DNA of 64,000 bases from Glebionis coronaria (GCA_025667525.1 CM046875.1:291319147-291383146); one strand, 5' to 3'. Positions 10,216-22,116 are shown, counted from the stretch's first letter. Notes: generated from the letters alone by a model not told the origin. Numbers and translations: made by a program.

Positions 10216-10390
10216 AACGGGCCAAATTAGCCTTATTGGGCTATAAACCCGACTAGTTAGTAAAACACTTATAAACTTATTTATTGGGCTTAACCCATTT
10301 GGGCCCAACATGTAAAGTATAATACTGATAATAAAAGTATAATTGGGCTAATGAATAGTATTGGGCTTGTAATAGGCCCATTGGGCTTCA
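10216..10390 (+). promoter_or_regulatory. Cluster of TGGGCY (site II-like) motifs in chromovirus LTR
   Basis: About eight TGGGCT or TGGGCC copies on either strand in 175 bp. TGGGCY is the plant site II element bound by TCP factors. The matching cluster in the right LTR (about 29225-29395) has lost a few copies by point changes. Confidence 0.45.
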
Positions 10391-11784
10391 AAATGTAAAC
10401 AAATTAAACAAGTGTAACTAGTCTTGAAAATTTCCAACATATAACACTAAAATGAGTAAATGAGAATATATAAACCCACTTGATCATTATATATATAAAA
10501 TCATCATATTTATACATAATTGTTATTTTTATAAATTCATTGGACAAGAGTCTAAGACGAGTATTATTTGTCTAGGTTTTCCGTGATTGAAGCACGTACC
10601 GTACGTCCGAATTGCCGATAACCCGCCTTCCCACATCAATGTGAGTTCATAGCCTCGCACTCTTTTAAATGTTTTTATGAAATGTTTTATAAACCCGCGA
10701 GGGAGATAACATGTTAGTTTTTATAAAATAGGACACCATTTGTCCCGATTGTTTGTTTATTGATTTGGACCCGAAAGATTGTATGACCCGATGAATGATT
10801 AAATGACCCGATAGATGAAATGAAATGGATTATTAAAGTTAAGTTATGTCACTAAAAGTCCCATTAGCATGAATTGTGAACTACCGGGATTTGGTAGACG
10901 CTTATGCATATAGTAGTACTATTTGGGGACGATCACCCCAGTTCGCGCCTTGACGGTTGATCCCCGTCGTGCCACATTGATTGGTAAGCGAATTTATGTA
11001 TGAGAAGATTTACACAAGCGTGATTATTGTGACGACATGCTAATTTAGATGGGCAAATTGAGTTCCGGGCTAGCTACCCGTTGTTTGGTTTAGTAAGGTA
11101 ACAATGTCATGCGGCTTATAATAATCCAATTAACGAAATACTGCTATACGCACCGAATTACGATATATTGCCTGACTAGCAATACAGGGTCTTATTATTG
11201 ATTTTATGTTCGTGTTTTGGTTTTCATAACCATATTCATATAACGGTTTTTATTTAACTCTATACAACGTTATAAAACGTATTGTATGATATTTTTACGA
11301 CATTGGTTCGTATAATGACTTTGAAGGCGAAAGCCTATATTATGATTTTGATAAGGATTGGTATAAAATGACTTTGGATATTTTATGGCCTACTACAAAG
11401 ATTTGTACAAAATGATTTTCGGTAATAAATATATACCGATGATATATTAATGGTTTTCATTAAACTCTATGAATTCACTCGGCGTTATCGCTGACCTTTT
11501 CTTTTAACATGTTTTATCTCAGGTACTTGAAGGTAATTCTCGGGAAGACAACAAGAATTCATGGCCCGCACTTAAATAACAATTTCCATTCAAATCTTTT
11601 GTAAAATTGTATGAAATGACCATGACTTGGGACCTATGTAAATTTGATATTTATGAATGGAAATGCTTTATTATTAAACGACGCGATTTTTATACGTTGT
11701 CTATGATGTGAGTAATGTGCTATCCCGTAACACCAACGAGTCTTCCGCTGTATTGAGTTTTATAAATTTGGGGGTGTTACAGTT

Positions 11785-11796
11785 TGGTACCAGAGC
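11785..11796 (+). promoter_or_regulatory. Primer-binding site, initiator-Met tRNA type
   Basis: TGGTACCAGAGC lies three bases after the LTR end. The usual form is TGGTATCAGAGC, so there is one change. This is where minus-strand synthesis is primed. Confidence 0.75.
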
Positions 11797-12178
<382 letters not shown>

Positions 12179-12189
12179 TAGCGTCGTAA

Positions 12190-12206
12190 CCCGCCCAACG
12201 GGCGGG
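12190..12206 (-). other. Helitron 3'-terminal hairpin
   Basis: Seven-base perfect arms CCCGCCC/GGGCGGG with loop AAC, in otherwise AT-rich DNA, eight bases from CTAGT. Confidence 0.7.
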
Positions 12207-13841
12207 GTCGTTTCGTATTTATTTTTTAAAGGTATGTTTGTGTATCAGTTTTCTCTATTTGCAGTATGAGTTGTTTTTGTTGAATCAAAACTGAAAGAAA
12301 ACTAAATTTTTGATATGGTTAGGCCTTGGCCACCCAGCCGTCGTGTTTTTTTCCATTTTAATATTTTGTATAAATTTTGGATCGCTTTGAGTAACACCAG
12401 TATTTACTAAAACCGGTTTAAGTTTTTTTTGTTAGGATTGTAAATTGATTTTTTTGCCTATGAATAACTAAATTTTTTAAATAGGTTTTATTTTCTCGTA
12501 CAACTCGAACATACTTGTGTACACTTGATGATCGAAGTGTTAAAAATAGTATAAAGTTTCTATACCGTGACATTTAATCCCGCTAAAAATAGTTGTTGGC
12601 GGACTTTGATATCATCTTTGAAAATATATAAAAACTCCTAAGTTTTTAGTATAAAGCTATACAATTTAGTAAAAAGACTATACAATTAATTATTTTCAAA
12701 AGATTAGGAATAAACAAAAAAAAATAAATAATCCTATCAGGCCCTCATTGACTTTTTTTTGTTACTATTACGAGGAGTTCCCACCGTCATTTGTCAAGTG
12801 ATTAATCTTCCGCGGGAGTTTGGGCAGCATCCCTCTCAGTTAAGATTTTTTCCATTCCTAAAGCTTGAACCCGAGACCTTAGTTAAGGAGCAAGAAGCCC
12901 TTAACCACTCATGTCAACCTGAATTGGTAGGCCCTCATTGACTAAACATGGATAAAAACGTAATATAATTTGACATGTTTTGTTTTAAATATAACCAATC
13001 TTTAAGGACAATTAAATAGGAAGAATAATACAAGTTGTTCATTGGTAACAATATAATGTAAGGTGGATTCAAGTTGTTCATTGGTAACAATATAATGTAA
13101 GGTGGATTCACAAAAGTAAAAACAAAATGAAGCAAACATATGATATGCATAAACGCTCAAACATGCAGTTAAATGTAAATATCGTAAAAATTCAACATAA
13201 TAGTTAAAATAATCCTTTGAATACTTAAGAAGTTAGGACATGCTTGATCATTTGTGCATGTGGTTATGGTTAACCAACCCCGCTTCTCCGAAGGATGTGA
13301 TGAGCAGTAGTGTAAATATGATTAGTTATGTTTTAAAGTTATTGTTCATTATTTTATTTTAGTATATCTAATGTAATTCGGTCATCTCAATATAAATGTT
13401 TAAGTTCCATTATTATGGTTAACCCTATCTAATCAAGAGGTATACACTTCTAATATATGCTTGTTCGAACTTGCTTCTTTACATATTGTGCTATTACTAA
13501 AGTTCAATGAAAGAGTTTGATTTGAATAATGCTTGTTTTGCAAATAAGTAGATGGTGGATGTTATGGTTAAACATTATTATATTATGATATGGGACACGT
13601 CTCGAGAATTTGATAAATATTGTTACGATGTTAGAGACTCGTCGTGAAAAAATATGTTTCTTTGAATGCAACCAATGCTACAGAGGTATGGTGCTGTCAA
13701 TTTTTCAACCTCCTTGTTTTAGACGAATATATGTTGCAATATGTTGGAATACAGATGATGAAAACTAATATGCTCTCTTCAGTATGCTCACATGGATATT
13801 AACAATATATGTTGCAATATGTTGGAATACAACGTGGTTTT
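12207..13841. other. Helitron interior, no gene recognised
   Basis: AT-rich. It includes a segment at 12759-12950 with the look of a dispersed repeat, a 39-bp tandem duplication (13032-13109), and two copies of ATATATGTTGCAATATGTTG (about 13727 and 13805). Confidence 0.5.
13032..13109. repeat. 39-bp tandem repeat, two copies
   Basis: Two exact copies of a unit starting AAGTTGTTCATTGGTAACAA. Confidence 0.9.
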
Positions 13842-14287
13842 TCTTTTTTTCGATATTATCAATATAGTGACTAAAATGCTAATATTACTAACAAAACATG
13901 CTGGTTATCGATTATTATTACCAATATCACTTAATATGATATGCTATTACCCGTTAAGGACTTTCAATTTAACCATTTAACGATAAAAATCATTTGCAAA
14001 GTTAGTCCATTAATATATAGTTGCGATGTTAGTCTAAATGCAAAAAAATATAAAAAATTATAAAATTTGAAAACATTACTTTTTTTAGAAAAATAACATT
14101 TCAAAAATAAAATAAAAATATTGTTTTAGAAAATTGAAAACTTATTATTTTTTTGGAAAAAAACTATTACTTTTTTAAACTTTTTATTAATATTCAAAAA
14201 AAAACTTATTTTATAAAATATGAAAAAATAATTCAGAAAAAAAAACGTATAGATTTTTTTTAGTTCTTTCAAATTTTTAAAAACTAA

Positions 14288-14559
14288 GGGGTGTGTTTAG
14301 TTGTGGAAATTTTTTTATATTTTTCTGTTTTCAAATTTCTAGAAAAGAGGAGAGTTTTCTTTTTCTAGAAAAGAGTTGAAAATTTAGAAAAGGGTAATAT
14401 GAGGTTTTCTAATTTTCTATATAAATTTGGAAAATGAAAATTTTGAAATTTTAGAAATTTTTCGAAAAATGATGCTACTAAACAGCTTTTCTGTTTTTTA
14501 GTTTTCAAATGAAAAAATTTCTGAAAAAATGGGAAAATCTTCACCAACTAAACAGGGCC
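14288..14559 (+). mobile_element. Tourist-like MITE, copy 1
   Basis: About 272 bp with terminal inverted repeats GGGTGTGTTTAGTTG and CAACTAAACAGGGCC. It is flanked by TAA on both sides (14285-14287, 14560-14562), the 3-bp duplication typical of PIF/Harbinger-type MITEs. Non-coding. Confidence 0.75.
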
Positions 14560-14852
14560 TAAACGTTTTTTTTTTAATTTTTTTCAAATTTTTATAAATT
14601 ATTAAAATATTATTTATAATTATTTATAATTTTTTTTCAGTTTTTCGATTACTTTTTTTTTACTTTTATAAAACATTCGAAGAACCAAAAAAAATTTTAT
14701 ACCAATTTTTTCAAGAAAAAACTTTTCGTATTTTTTAACTTTTTTATAAATTTGAAGAAATAAATAAAATAAATATAAATTTTTTAAAAGAATGAAAATT
14801 TTATTTTTTAAAATAATTAAAAAAATTATTTTTGTTCAGAAGAAAGAGTTTA

Positions 14853-15124
14853 GGCCCTGTTTAGTTGATGAAAATTTTCCCATTTTTCTAGAAAATTTTT
14901 CATTTGAAAACTAAAAAACAGAAAAGCTGTTTAGTAGCATCATTTTCCGAAAATTTTCTAAAATTCCAAAATTTTCATTTTCCAAATTTATAAAGAAAAT
15001 TGGAAAACCCCATATTACCCTTTTCTAAATTTTCAACTCTTTTCAAGAAAAAGAAAACTCTCATCTTTTCTAGAAATTTGAAAACAGAAAAATATGAAAA
15101 ATTTTACACAACTAAACACACCCC
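14853..15124 (-). mobile_element. Tourist-like MITE, copy 2 (inverted)
   Basis: Reverse-complement copy of the MITE at 14288-14559. TTA precedes it; the right flank has no clear matching TTA. With copy 1 it can form a long hairpin with a ~290-base loop. Confidence 0.7.
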
Positions 15125-15789
15125 TGTTTTTTTATCTTTTTTAAAAATTCTGAAAAAAAAACTTTTAAATTTTTTTATTGATAAAAGTTAATTTATTTTT
15201 TATTTTTCTTCGATTTTTTGAAAAAGCTTAAAAAACTTAAGCTAAACATGTAACAGATGAATAAGGCATGCACATCTTATTCGATTTTTACATGCAAACC
15301 AATTTTTACACTATTTTTTGTAACAGTTGAAGTTTTTTACCTTCTTTTTTTCGATATTATCAATATAGTGACTAAAATGCTAATATTACTAATAAAACAT
15401 GCTGGTTATCGATTATTATTACCAATATCACTTAATATGATATGCTATTACCCGTTAAGGACTTTCAGTTTAACCATTTAACGATAAAAATCATTTGCAA
15501 AGTTAGTCCATTAATATATAGTTGCGATGTTAGTCTAAATGCAAAAAAATATAAAAAATTATAAAATTTGAAAACATTACTTTTTTTAGAAAAATAACAT
15601 TTCAAAAATAAAATAAAAATATTGTTTTAGAAAATTGAAAACTTATTATTTTTTTGGAAAAAAACTATTACTTTTTTAAACTTTTTATTAATATTCAAAA
15701 AAAAACTTATTTTATAAAATATGAAAAAATAATTTAGAAAAAAAAAACGTTTAGATTTTTTTTAGTTCTTTCAAATTTTTAAAAACTAA

Positions 15790-16060
15790 GGGTGTGTTTA
15801 GTTGTGGAAATTTTTTTATATTTTTCTGTTTTCAAATTTCTAGAAAAGAGGAGAGTTTTCTTTTTCTAGAAAAGAGTTGAAAATTTAGAAAAGGGTAATA
15901 TGAGGTTTTCTAATTTTCTATATAAATTTGGAAAATGAAAATTTTGAAATTTTAGAAAATTTTCGAAAAATGATGCTACTAAACAGCTTTTCTGTTTTTT
16001 AGTTTTCAAATGAAAAAATTTCTGAAAAAATGGGAAAATCTTCACCAACTAAACAGGGCC
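15790..16060 (+). mobile_element. Tourist-like MITE, copy 3
   Basis: Counterpart of the MITE at 14288 in copy B, flanked by TAA on both sides. Confidence 0.75.
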
Positions 16061-16352
16061 TAAACGTTTTTTTTTTAATTTTTTTCAAATTTTTATAAAT
16101 TATTAAAATATTATTTATAATTATTTATAATTTTTTTTCAGTTTTTCGATTACTTTTTTTTTACTTTTATAAAACATTCGAAGAACCAAAAAAAATTTTA
16201 TACCAATTTTTTCAAGAAAAAACTTTTTGTATTTTTTAACTTTTTTATAAATTTGAAGAAAAAAATAAAATAAATATAAATTTTTTAAAAGAATGAAAAT
16301 TTTATTTTTTAAAATAGTTAAAAAATCATTTTTGTTCAGAAGAAAGAGTTTA

Positions 16353-16623
16353 GGCCCTGTTTAGTTGATGAAAATTTTCCCATTTTTCCAGAAAATTTTT
16401 CATTTGAAAACTAAAAAACAGAAAAGCTGTTTAGTAGCATCATTTTCCGAAAATTTTCTAAAATTCCAAAATTTTCATTTTCCAAATTTATATAGAAAAT
16501 TGGAAAACCCCATATTACCCTTTTCTAAATTTTCAACTCTTTTCAAGAAAAAGAAAACTCTCATCTTTTCTAGAAATTTGAAAACAGAAAAATATGAAAA
16601 ATTTTACACAACTAAACACACCC
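16353..16623 (-). mobile_element. Tourist-like MITE, copy 4 (inverted)
   Basis: Counterpart of the MITE at 14853 in copy B, preceded by TTA. Its open frame of about 90 codons is Lys/Phe-rich and an AT artefact. Confidence 0.7.
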
Positions 16624-16840
16624 TGTTTTTTTATCTTTTTTAAAAATTCTGAAAAAAAAACTTTTAAATTTTTTTATTGATAAAAGTTAATTTATTTTTT
16701 ATTTTTCTTCGATTTTTTGAAAAAGCTTAAAAAACTTAAGCTAAACATGTAACAGATGAATAAGGCATGCACATCTTATTCGATTTTTACATGCAAACCA
16801 ATTTTTACACTATTTTTTGTAACAGTTGAAGTTTTTGTAC

Positions 16841-17487
16841 CTTATTTATTGTTTCTGTTATATGTAATTATGTCTTTGTTACCAATGACTTCTAACAACC
16901 TCAACCTCGATAATTTTTGTTGTCTGTCGTTCCCTCATCATACTCCCTAACAGGTATCGAGTATGCCAAGAAGGGTGACAACAATAAGGGCAAGTATCAA
17001 TAAAACCAAAAGGTTATACCGGCAAAAAAGTTGCTACAAATTTAGTGGGTTTATCACTATTAACTGGCTGTACGATTTACGAATCTGATGCCAAGAGTAA
17101 TGGCACACCGGCTTTATCAAATGGGAGTCAGAGTCCGGCTATATCAGAACAGCAAGTACACTTGCTCTGTGGTTTATGCCACTGCTTTTGCTCTTGTATT
17201 AGTTATGGTTATCGGCATTTAGAGGATACCTGCTTCACTAAAATGGATTCAGGGAAAAGGCGATATTTGCATTTCTTCTTGTTGCTGTCGTTCAAAACAA
17301 TTATCCGCATCAGTTCAAATTGAAATTTAGATAGCATAACCATATAGTCAAATGCAGATTATAACGCAACAATAAAACCTAAAATATACATCAGCATTTA
17401 AATGTTAGGAATCAAGAAGGGAAAAGGTTTAAACATTTAAACAAAATATAAGAATTCCTAATACCGCGTTCCAAAAGTACAGCTTAC
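16841..17487 (+). other. Helitron interior, possible unidentified exon remnants
   Basis: Base composition is more balanced than in the neighbours. A frame at 17045-17323 gives 92 residues without a recognised domain, and another frame near 17150-17220 gives a short hydrophobic stretch. I cannot name a parent gene. Confidence 0.3.
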
Positions 17488-17558
17488 CAATAGTAGGGAT
17501 AGTCGATAAACTTCACCAATGTGCAGCTTGTACAGTATGGTTGTTTTCCCTGCTGCAT
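17488..17558 (-). pseudogene. Captured exon of an ARF-family small GTPase
   Basis: Read on the minus strand, the exon encodes the P-loop DAAGKTTILYKLHIGEV followed, after one missing base, by STIPTIG, the start of the switch I region. This is the G1 segment of ADP-ribosylation factor GTPases, which bind GTP and control vesicle coat recruitment. It is preceded by TTTTTGCAG (splice acceptor, 17559-17567) and followed by GTAAGCT (donor, 17481-17487), so the exon borders are intact. The rest of the gene is absent nearby. The one-base deletion makes it a pseudo-exon. It lies in the Helitron's sense direction, as expected for a captured fragment. Confidence 0.75.
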
Positions 17559-17567
17559 CTGCAAAAA

Positions 17568-18295
17568 TTAATTGCACAACACATGCTTAGACAAACTTCA
17601 CGAGAGAAACATTTCAACTCTTGTAGAAATATTATAAGCTCAAACGTCATTAGAATCTGAATGTTCAAAAATGATATGGCTATTCCATACTGATATAGGT
17701 ATTAGGCTTACATCTAATTGACGTTTTGACCCAAATGTTGTATAACATGTTGGAGCAAGGCTTTGGTACATTAGTCAAAAGAAAAGAAACTATTTAATGG
17801 TCATCTCTAAGTCATTTATTTCTAGTCATTGTAAAAATTTGCTTGAAACTTAGCGTTGCAGATATAGCGGGTTACTGGGACTTACAAAATGTCGAAAAGG
17901 TACATGAAAATGATCCAAAAGATATAAAATGTGAGAATGAAAGAAAGTATTTACCTTGTGCTAACTATTAAGTGTGTTGCATTTATTAGCTGCTATTACC
18001 CATCTTAATAGAATAGTTGCAGCACCGTGTACCATCAAGTGGATCATACAAATATTTCAACTACAACAAAATTTTGTAAAAGAAAATTGTGAAGTTTAAA
18101 TGCCACCAGGTTAATCTAACAGTCACATAAAACATATGAGAGACTAAAATTGTACCAATATCAAACTATGCAAGTAATTAGTATTGGTACTAAAGTGTCT
18201 CATGTACATGCATGTATAGTTTAGATAGATTTCTGAAGTATCTAACATAACTCTCTCACATGATAACAATTCCAAATTCTAAGATACAGACATTC
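17568..18295. other. Helitron interior, nothing recognised
   Basis: AT-rich, intron-like sequence between the two captured gene fragments. Confidence 0.4.
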
Positions 18296-18484
18296 TTATT
18301 TCTCAAGCTTTAAGTAAACATTAATGATCGCATGATATAGATCAAAAACCATATTTTCCTTCCCATCATCTTCAAAAAGCGAAATAGCTTTAGTATACAT
18401 TAGAATGTCCTGGTCAGGTTGAGTATCATCCTGACCACAATACGATATGTATGTGATTAAGTTAGTTGCAGGTATTTCAACCAA
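18296..18484 (-). pseudogene. Captured gamma-SNAP exon (TPR region)
   Basis: The minus strand encodes a chain including MYTKAISLFEDDGKENM and then VFDLYHAIINVYLKLEK. It matches the middle of plant gamma-SNAP (gamma-soluble NSF attachment protein), an alpha-helical TPR-like adaptor that brings NSF to SNARE complexes. The match ends at a stop where the parent exon would have a donor site (AATAAG in place of a GTAAG-like junction). It shares orientation with the fragment at 18597-18745 but lies downstream of it in the sense direction, as in the parent gene. Confidence 0.65.
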
Positions 18485-18596
18485 GAATAATACTTGTTTG
18501 AAAATAACTTAATTTAAAAGAAACTTCTTGCTTGATGACTTGGTGTAAAGTAAAAACTTTCAATTCACGGCTAGCAGAGAAAAGAAGATACTTACC

Positions 18597-18745
18597 GAGC
18601 ACCTTTTGCAAGACATCAGATGTAGGTTGTGATCTTCCCCATTCATTGTACAGATAAGAGTCAGAAACTTCATTCCACGTGCTTAATCCATTTCTAGAGC
18701 AGCAACAGACTCCATATGCTTAGCAGCATCCCATAGTTTGAGTAT
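18597..18745 (-). pseudogene. Captured gamma-SNAP exon, upstream part
   Basis: On the minus strand a first frame reads WDAAKHMESVAAL. After a one-base shift a second frame continues as STWNEVSDSY and then GRSQPTSDVLQK. Both match consecutive parts of plant gamma-SNAP. A donor-like GGTAAGTATC follows at 18587-18596. The frameshift shows decay. Together with 18296-18484 it indicates capture of a genomic piece with at least two exons and an intron. Confidence 0.65.
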
Positions 18746-19799
18746 TAGTGTACCGATCTCTAAAGGACGATTGACACACTATAGTTCTGAATCAAGCACT
18801 ACTTGGGACATATTAGCTATTACATTTTTAGATCAGGTATCGTTTGATCGTTGTAAAGGTAACATGATGCTCTGAGAAGTTGCCTGTGGTCATCCATCCT
18901 TGAAACCCTTTGAGAAGTTTCTTGTCGTCATTCATCCTTGAAACCCTTTCATCTAAAAGCCAAATCAAAATCTCTGCCATTAATTTATTTTCTTAAACTA
19001 ATATTGTCGGATAATATAGATCATCAGTCCTGCATACTTTAGAGTCATATTGTCTGATAATAAATTCCAAACACCTTAAACTAATGTTATCGGCTTAATG
19101 TCAGATAATAAGTTCTAACAGTCTCACGAATCGGTTCCTCAGGTTCCATGTTAAAAAAATTATGAAAAGCCGCCTTTGTTAGGTGGGTCGCATGGCTGCA
19201 ACGTTTAAAATTATACAATGAGAAGAATTTTAAGGTCATAAAGACAAAAAATATCGGGGTTGGAACCTATGAGGTAAAATTTATAAACTCGATAAATATT
19301 CAATATATTTTCTTGATCTTTTGGTTTAAGATGTTAGGAGTTACGAAGTATAAACATTACTTACAAAGATGCACATTTCAATATAGTCTTGTTGCTCTAC
19401 ATCAGTCACATGCACTATCCAATCTGCTTTTACCATGTCAACAGCATGGCTACCTATGCAGACCCAAGATCACAAATAAAACAAATCCACTGCTTTTACG
19501 ATGTACGAAGAAAAAGTTCTTCCAAGTATAGGCTTTGTTTTTTCAAAAAAGTTATACACATGAGGTATGAGAATTAGATAATATATATTGGGCTTTAAAA
19601 TATTTTTCGACACCAATACTGAAACAATGAATGATATCAAATTAAAAAATATGTACATCTCTTCACCTAAAATAGAGCTGACACCCTATTACCAACTACC
19701 ATCCAACTCCGCATTGTATCCTCCCTTTTGAGTGTGTGTAAATACATATGTCATGTACATATGTGTGATGGCCAACACATTTTTCTGTATATAAAAAAG
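18746..19799. other. Helitron interior, nothing recognised
   Basis: AT-rich with short open frames on both strands that show no domain. Confidence 0.4.
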
Positions 19800-19829
19800 T
19801 AACATTGATCATAATGATGCACTCCAAAA

Positions 19830-19965
19830 GTCAATAAACCTCTTTGATCCTAGCAGCTAACCTGCGGATCCCACTACAACTCCAGTTGAAAGAAGCGAGA
19901 CAAATGTTCACTGCTTGAGCTTTCCACTCGCGATCTACAATGATAAACGTTAGAGGTGTCTGCAG
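19830..19965 (-). pseudogene. Exon-like fragment, parent unknown
   Basis: A minus-strand frame following the acceptor-like TTTCTGCAG reads [20 protein letters not shown] and then [20 protein letters not shown]. It is protein-like in composition, but I do not recognise the family. Confidence 0.35.
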
Positions 19966-20074
19966 AAAGATCAACCAAACAATATCTTAGCAATCCCAGA
20001 ATAAGATGGAAACAAAGTTACAATTTTATTAGAAAGAGTTGCAGGCAAACATACCCTAGAATAAGATGGCATTC

Positions 20075-20235
20075 AACAGGATGATGGAAGTGCACGCCAA
20101 TGATCAGCAAGAGAAATAGCCTGCTTTCGAGAAGGTTGTGGGAGCTGGTGAAGTATAAAAAACTTTACATGAGCTGCTGCCGTCGCACCATTACGTCTCC
20201 CAAGTTCCAAGTATACTGCTGCCTTCATCATCTCC
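20075..20235 (-). pseudogene. Exon-like fragment, parent unknown
   Basis: A minus-strand frame contains AAVYLELGRRNGATAAAHVK and then LHQLPQPSRKQAISLADHW. It looks like a helical-repeat protein. It could be another piece of a captured gene; the family is not recognised. Confidence 0.35.
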
Positions 20236-20526
20236 CTTCTTGTTTAATAAAAGTACAAAAGTGGATAAGCAGATAAGCACTCAAAACGAATACGTATTTC
20301 ATCCAGACACTCAAAACTTCTGATGTCCTTGAAATTAAAATGATAAGCACTTAAATAAGCGATCTCGAACACTCTCGTGCCGCTTAAGTTAGATTTCTTT
20401 TTATTTCAACTTCTGTCACAGCTAGTATGTAAAATGATTAGTGAAAAAAACAAATGCAACGATCGGATAGACGCTTACCTGGCCATCTTGTCGCCTTATC
20501 AGAACATGGTTTTCGGCCCAATACCT

Positions 20527-20724
20527 TTACTGTATGTGCATAATTATCATCAAACTATTATAGTGGCCATGCCTACTTTTGGTATCTTCATGGATTTGGC
20601 ATGCTTTTGATCTAAGCCACATTGTAGCAAAAAGTAGAAAACGACATCTATAATGTGTACAAAAAATAGGTTGGACCTTTTTTTCAGGAAGAGCTGCATC
20701 ATGCGTTACCACTATCTTGACCAT
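20527..20724 (-). other. Short open frame, doubtful exon remnant
   Basis: 65 codons beginning MVKIVVTHDAALPEKK after an acceptor-like TTTTCAG. Only the first ~20 residues look protein-like. Confidence 0.2.
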
Positions 20725-21669
20725 AAGTTATCTGAAAACACACAAATGGAGAGTAATATAATAAATAAAAGCTGGCTTAAATTGGCTATTGCAATGTTGA
20801 CCCATTGACATATAAACGGGTTGATTTGAAGCGTGTTTACCAAAAACGGGTCAAAGGAAATAAATGCAAGCTATACGGGAACAACTTATATAGGCCAACA
20901 GGTTCACCTAAACTCCCTATCTCAACGCACATAACCTCCATAATCTTTTTATTCAGAAATCTTGATATTATTGCGATAACATCATCTTGCAGTCATAGTA
21001 AATACATTAGTGATCTTTAAAAGTGAAGAAACTTTTACAGGTTAGCTCTGACCAGGACCAAAATTACCCATACTTCTGAATGGCTAGGTTTGACTTGATA
21101 CTCAGCAACCCATCTTGCATTCTTACCACCTCTTGCGAAAATGCAGTGAGCACATGATGTGGTTGGTGAATTATGAATGAGTTGTAAGGATTACCCCCGA
21201 TTGATCTAAATCAACTTTCCCATATCAATTATGCTACAATCAACTCAGAAAAAATTATGATAATTATTTCTATTCATCAAAAATCATTAACCTGGTTGAT
21301 TTAGTAACATGCATTGTCTAATGTTAAAAATAAAAAATCAACCAACACATACCTGCCATTAATCGTAATGAAGAAGATTTTTTTGAACCAAATCAATAGA
21401 TTTATGATTTCTTGATAGTATTGACGGACTCCAAATATAGGTTTATAGCATAATTGATCTGGGTTTATATCACAAATGATCGGGGTGTGTCGATTATAGG
21501 ATTTATGGTTTATAAAGATGAAGATAATAATATAATGAGATATGATTTAGGGGTTTTTTAAACCGTATTAAAAAAATATTTAAGCGAATGATATGGGATT
21601 TGACTCTCAGCAGCCAATTATGTACGCCCAACGGGTTTTTGATAAATATGATCTTGCTACCTGTATCCT
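20725..21669. other. Helitron interior, nothing firmly recognised
   Basis: One stretch at 21040-21180 (minus) reads as possible exon (CAHCIFARGGKNARWVAEYQ) but I cannot place it. The rest is AT-rich. Confidence 0.35.
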
Positions 21670-21849
21670 TCAAACTGTACAATAAGAGATCTCAAACTTC
21701 ACACAAATTAGGCTGGTTATATCTGATTTGAATGAATCGAGTGATTGATGAATCAAATTAGGCTGGTGATATCTGTTTAGATGTTTTCTTTGGATGGAAC
21801 GTGGATCAAGGATTGAAGAAAATTGGGAGGGTTTTGAGAAGAGAGACAT
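21670..21849 (-). CDS. Small open frame near the Helitron 5' end, first-exon-like
   Basis: A 59-codon frame starting MSLFSKPSQFSSILDPRSIQ. The ATG is preceded by a leader with the plant-like context AAACCCTAATCTCACAAA. It lies about 270 bases inside the Helitron 5' end, on its sense strand, where a captured promoter and first exon would drive the fragments downstream. A short direct repeat (AGGCTGGTKATATCTG) lies inside it. Function unknown; it may be chance. Confidence 0.25.
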   Translation of the reverse strand: MSLFSKPSQFSSILDPRSIQRKHLNRYHQPNLIHQSLDSFKSDITSLICVKFEISYCTV

Positions 21850-22116
21850 TTTGTGAGATTAGGGTTTGAGAATAAAAGGAGGGTGTTTGTTTTTTTAGTG
21901 ACCCCGTATTACCAAATGTGTTTAAAAAGTAGCGTTTACAAAACGCGTTTTTGGCCAAACAGAACACTAAATCCGAAAATTTAAGAGTTATTTTAGGAAA
22001 AAGTGAGATTTTTTAGGAATTTAACAAATTTTATTGGCTAAAAGATGTGACTGGGATATGACTGGATTAAAAGCTGTGGTTTCAAATCATAATTATACCT
22101 ATATATAATATATAGA

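Larger units (their letters stand above)
8336..11781 (+). repeat. 5' LTR of the chromovirus (3446 bp)
   Basis: It starts TGTGACAATCCG and ends GGGGGTGTTACA, followed by the primer-binding site. It is nearly identical to 27340-30787: about four differences in the first 240 bp by eye. It holds three adjacent short hairpins at 8847-8907 and a cluster of TGGGCY motifs at about 10216-10390. No gene was recognised inside. Confidence 0.92.
13842..15340. repeat. 1.5-kb tandem duplication, copy A
   Basis: Starts near CGATATTATCAATATAGTG and ends near TAACAGTTGAAGTTTTTT. Copy B follows directly with a period of 1501 bp and only scattered differences. Each copy contains two oppositely oriented MITEs. 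Confidence 0.9.
15341..16840. repeat. 1.5-kb tandem duplication, copy B
   Basis: Near-identical to 13842-15340, including both MITEs and the AT-rich spacer. Confidence 0.9.

Noticed and set aside
16365..16643. 92-codon Phe/Lys-rich protein
   Set aside because: Lies entirely inside a MITE; AT-rich artefact.
13842..16840. A DNA transposon of 1.5 kb with a transposase
   Set aside because: No transposase motif; the block is explained by two inverted MITEs and a tandem duplication.
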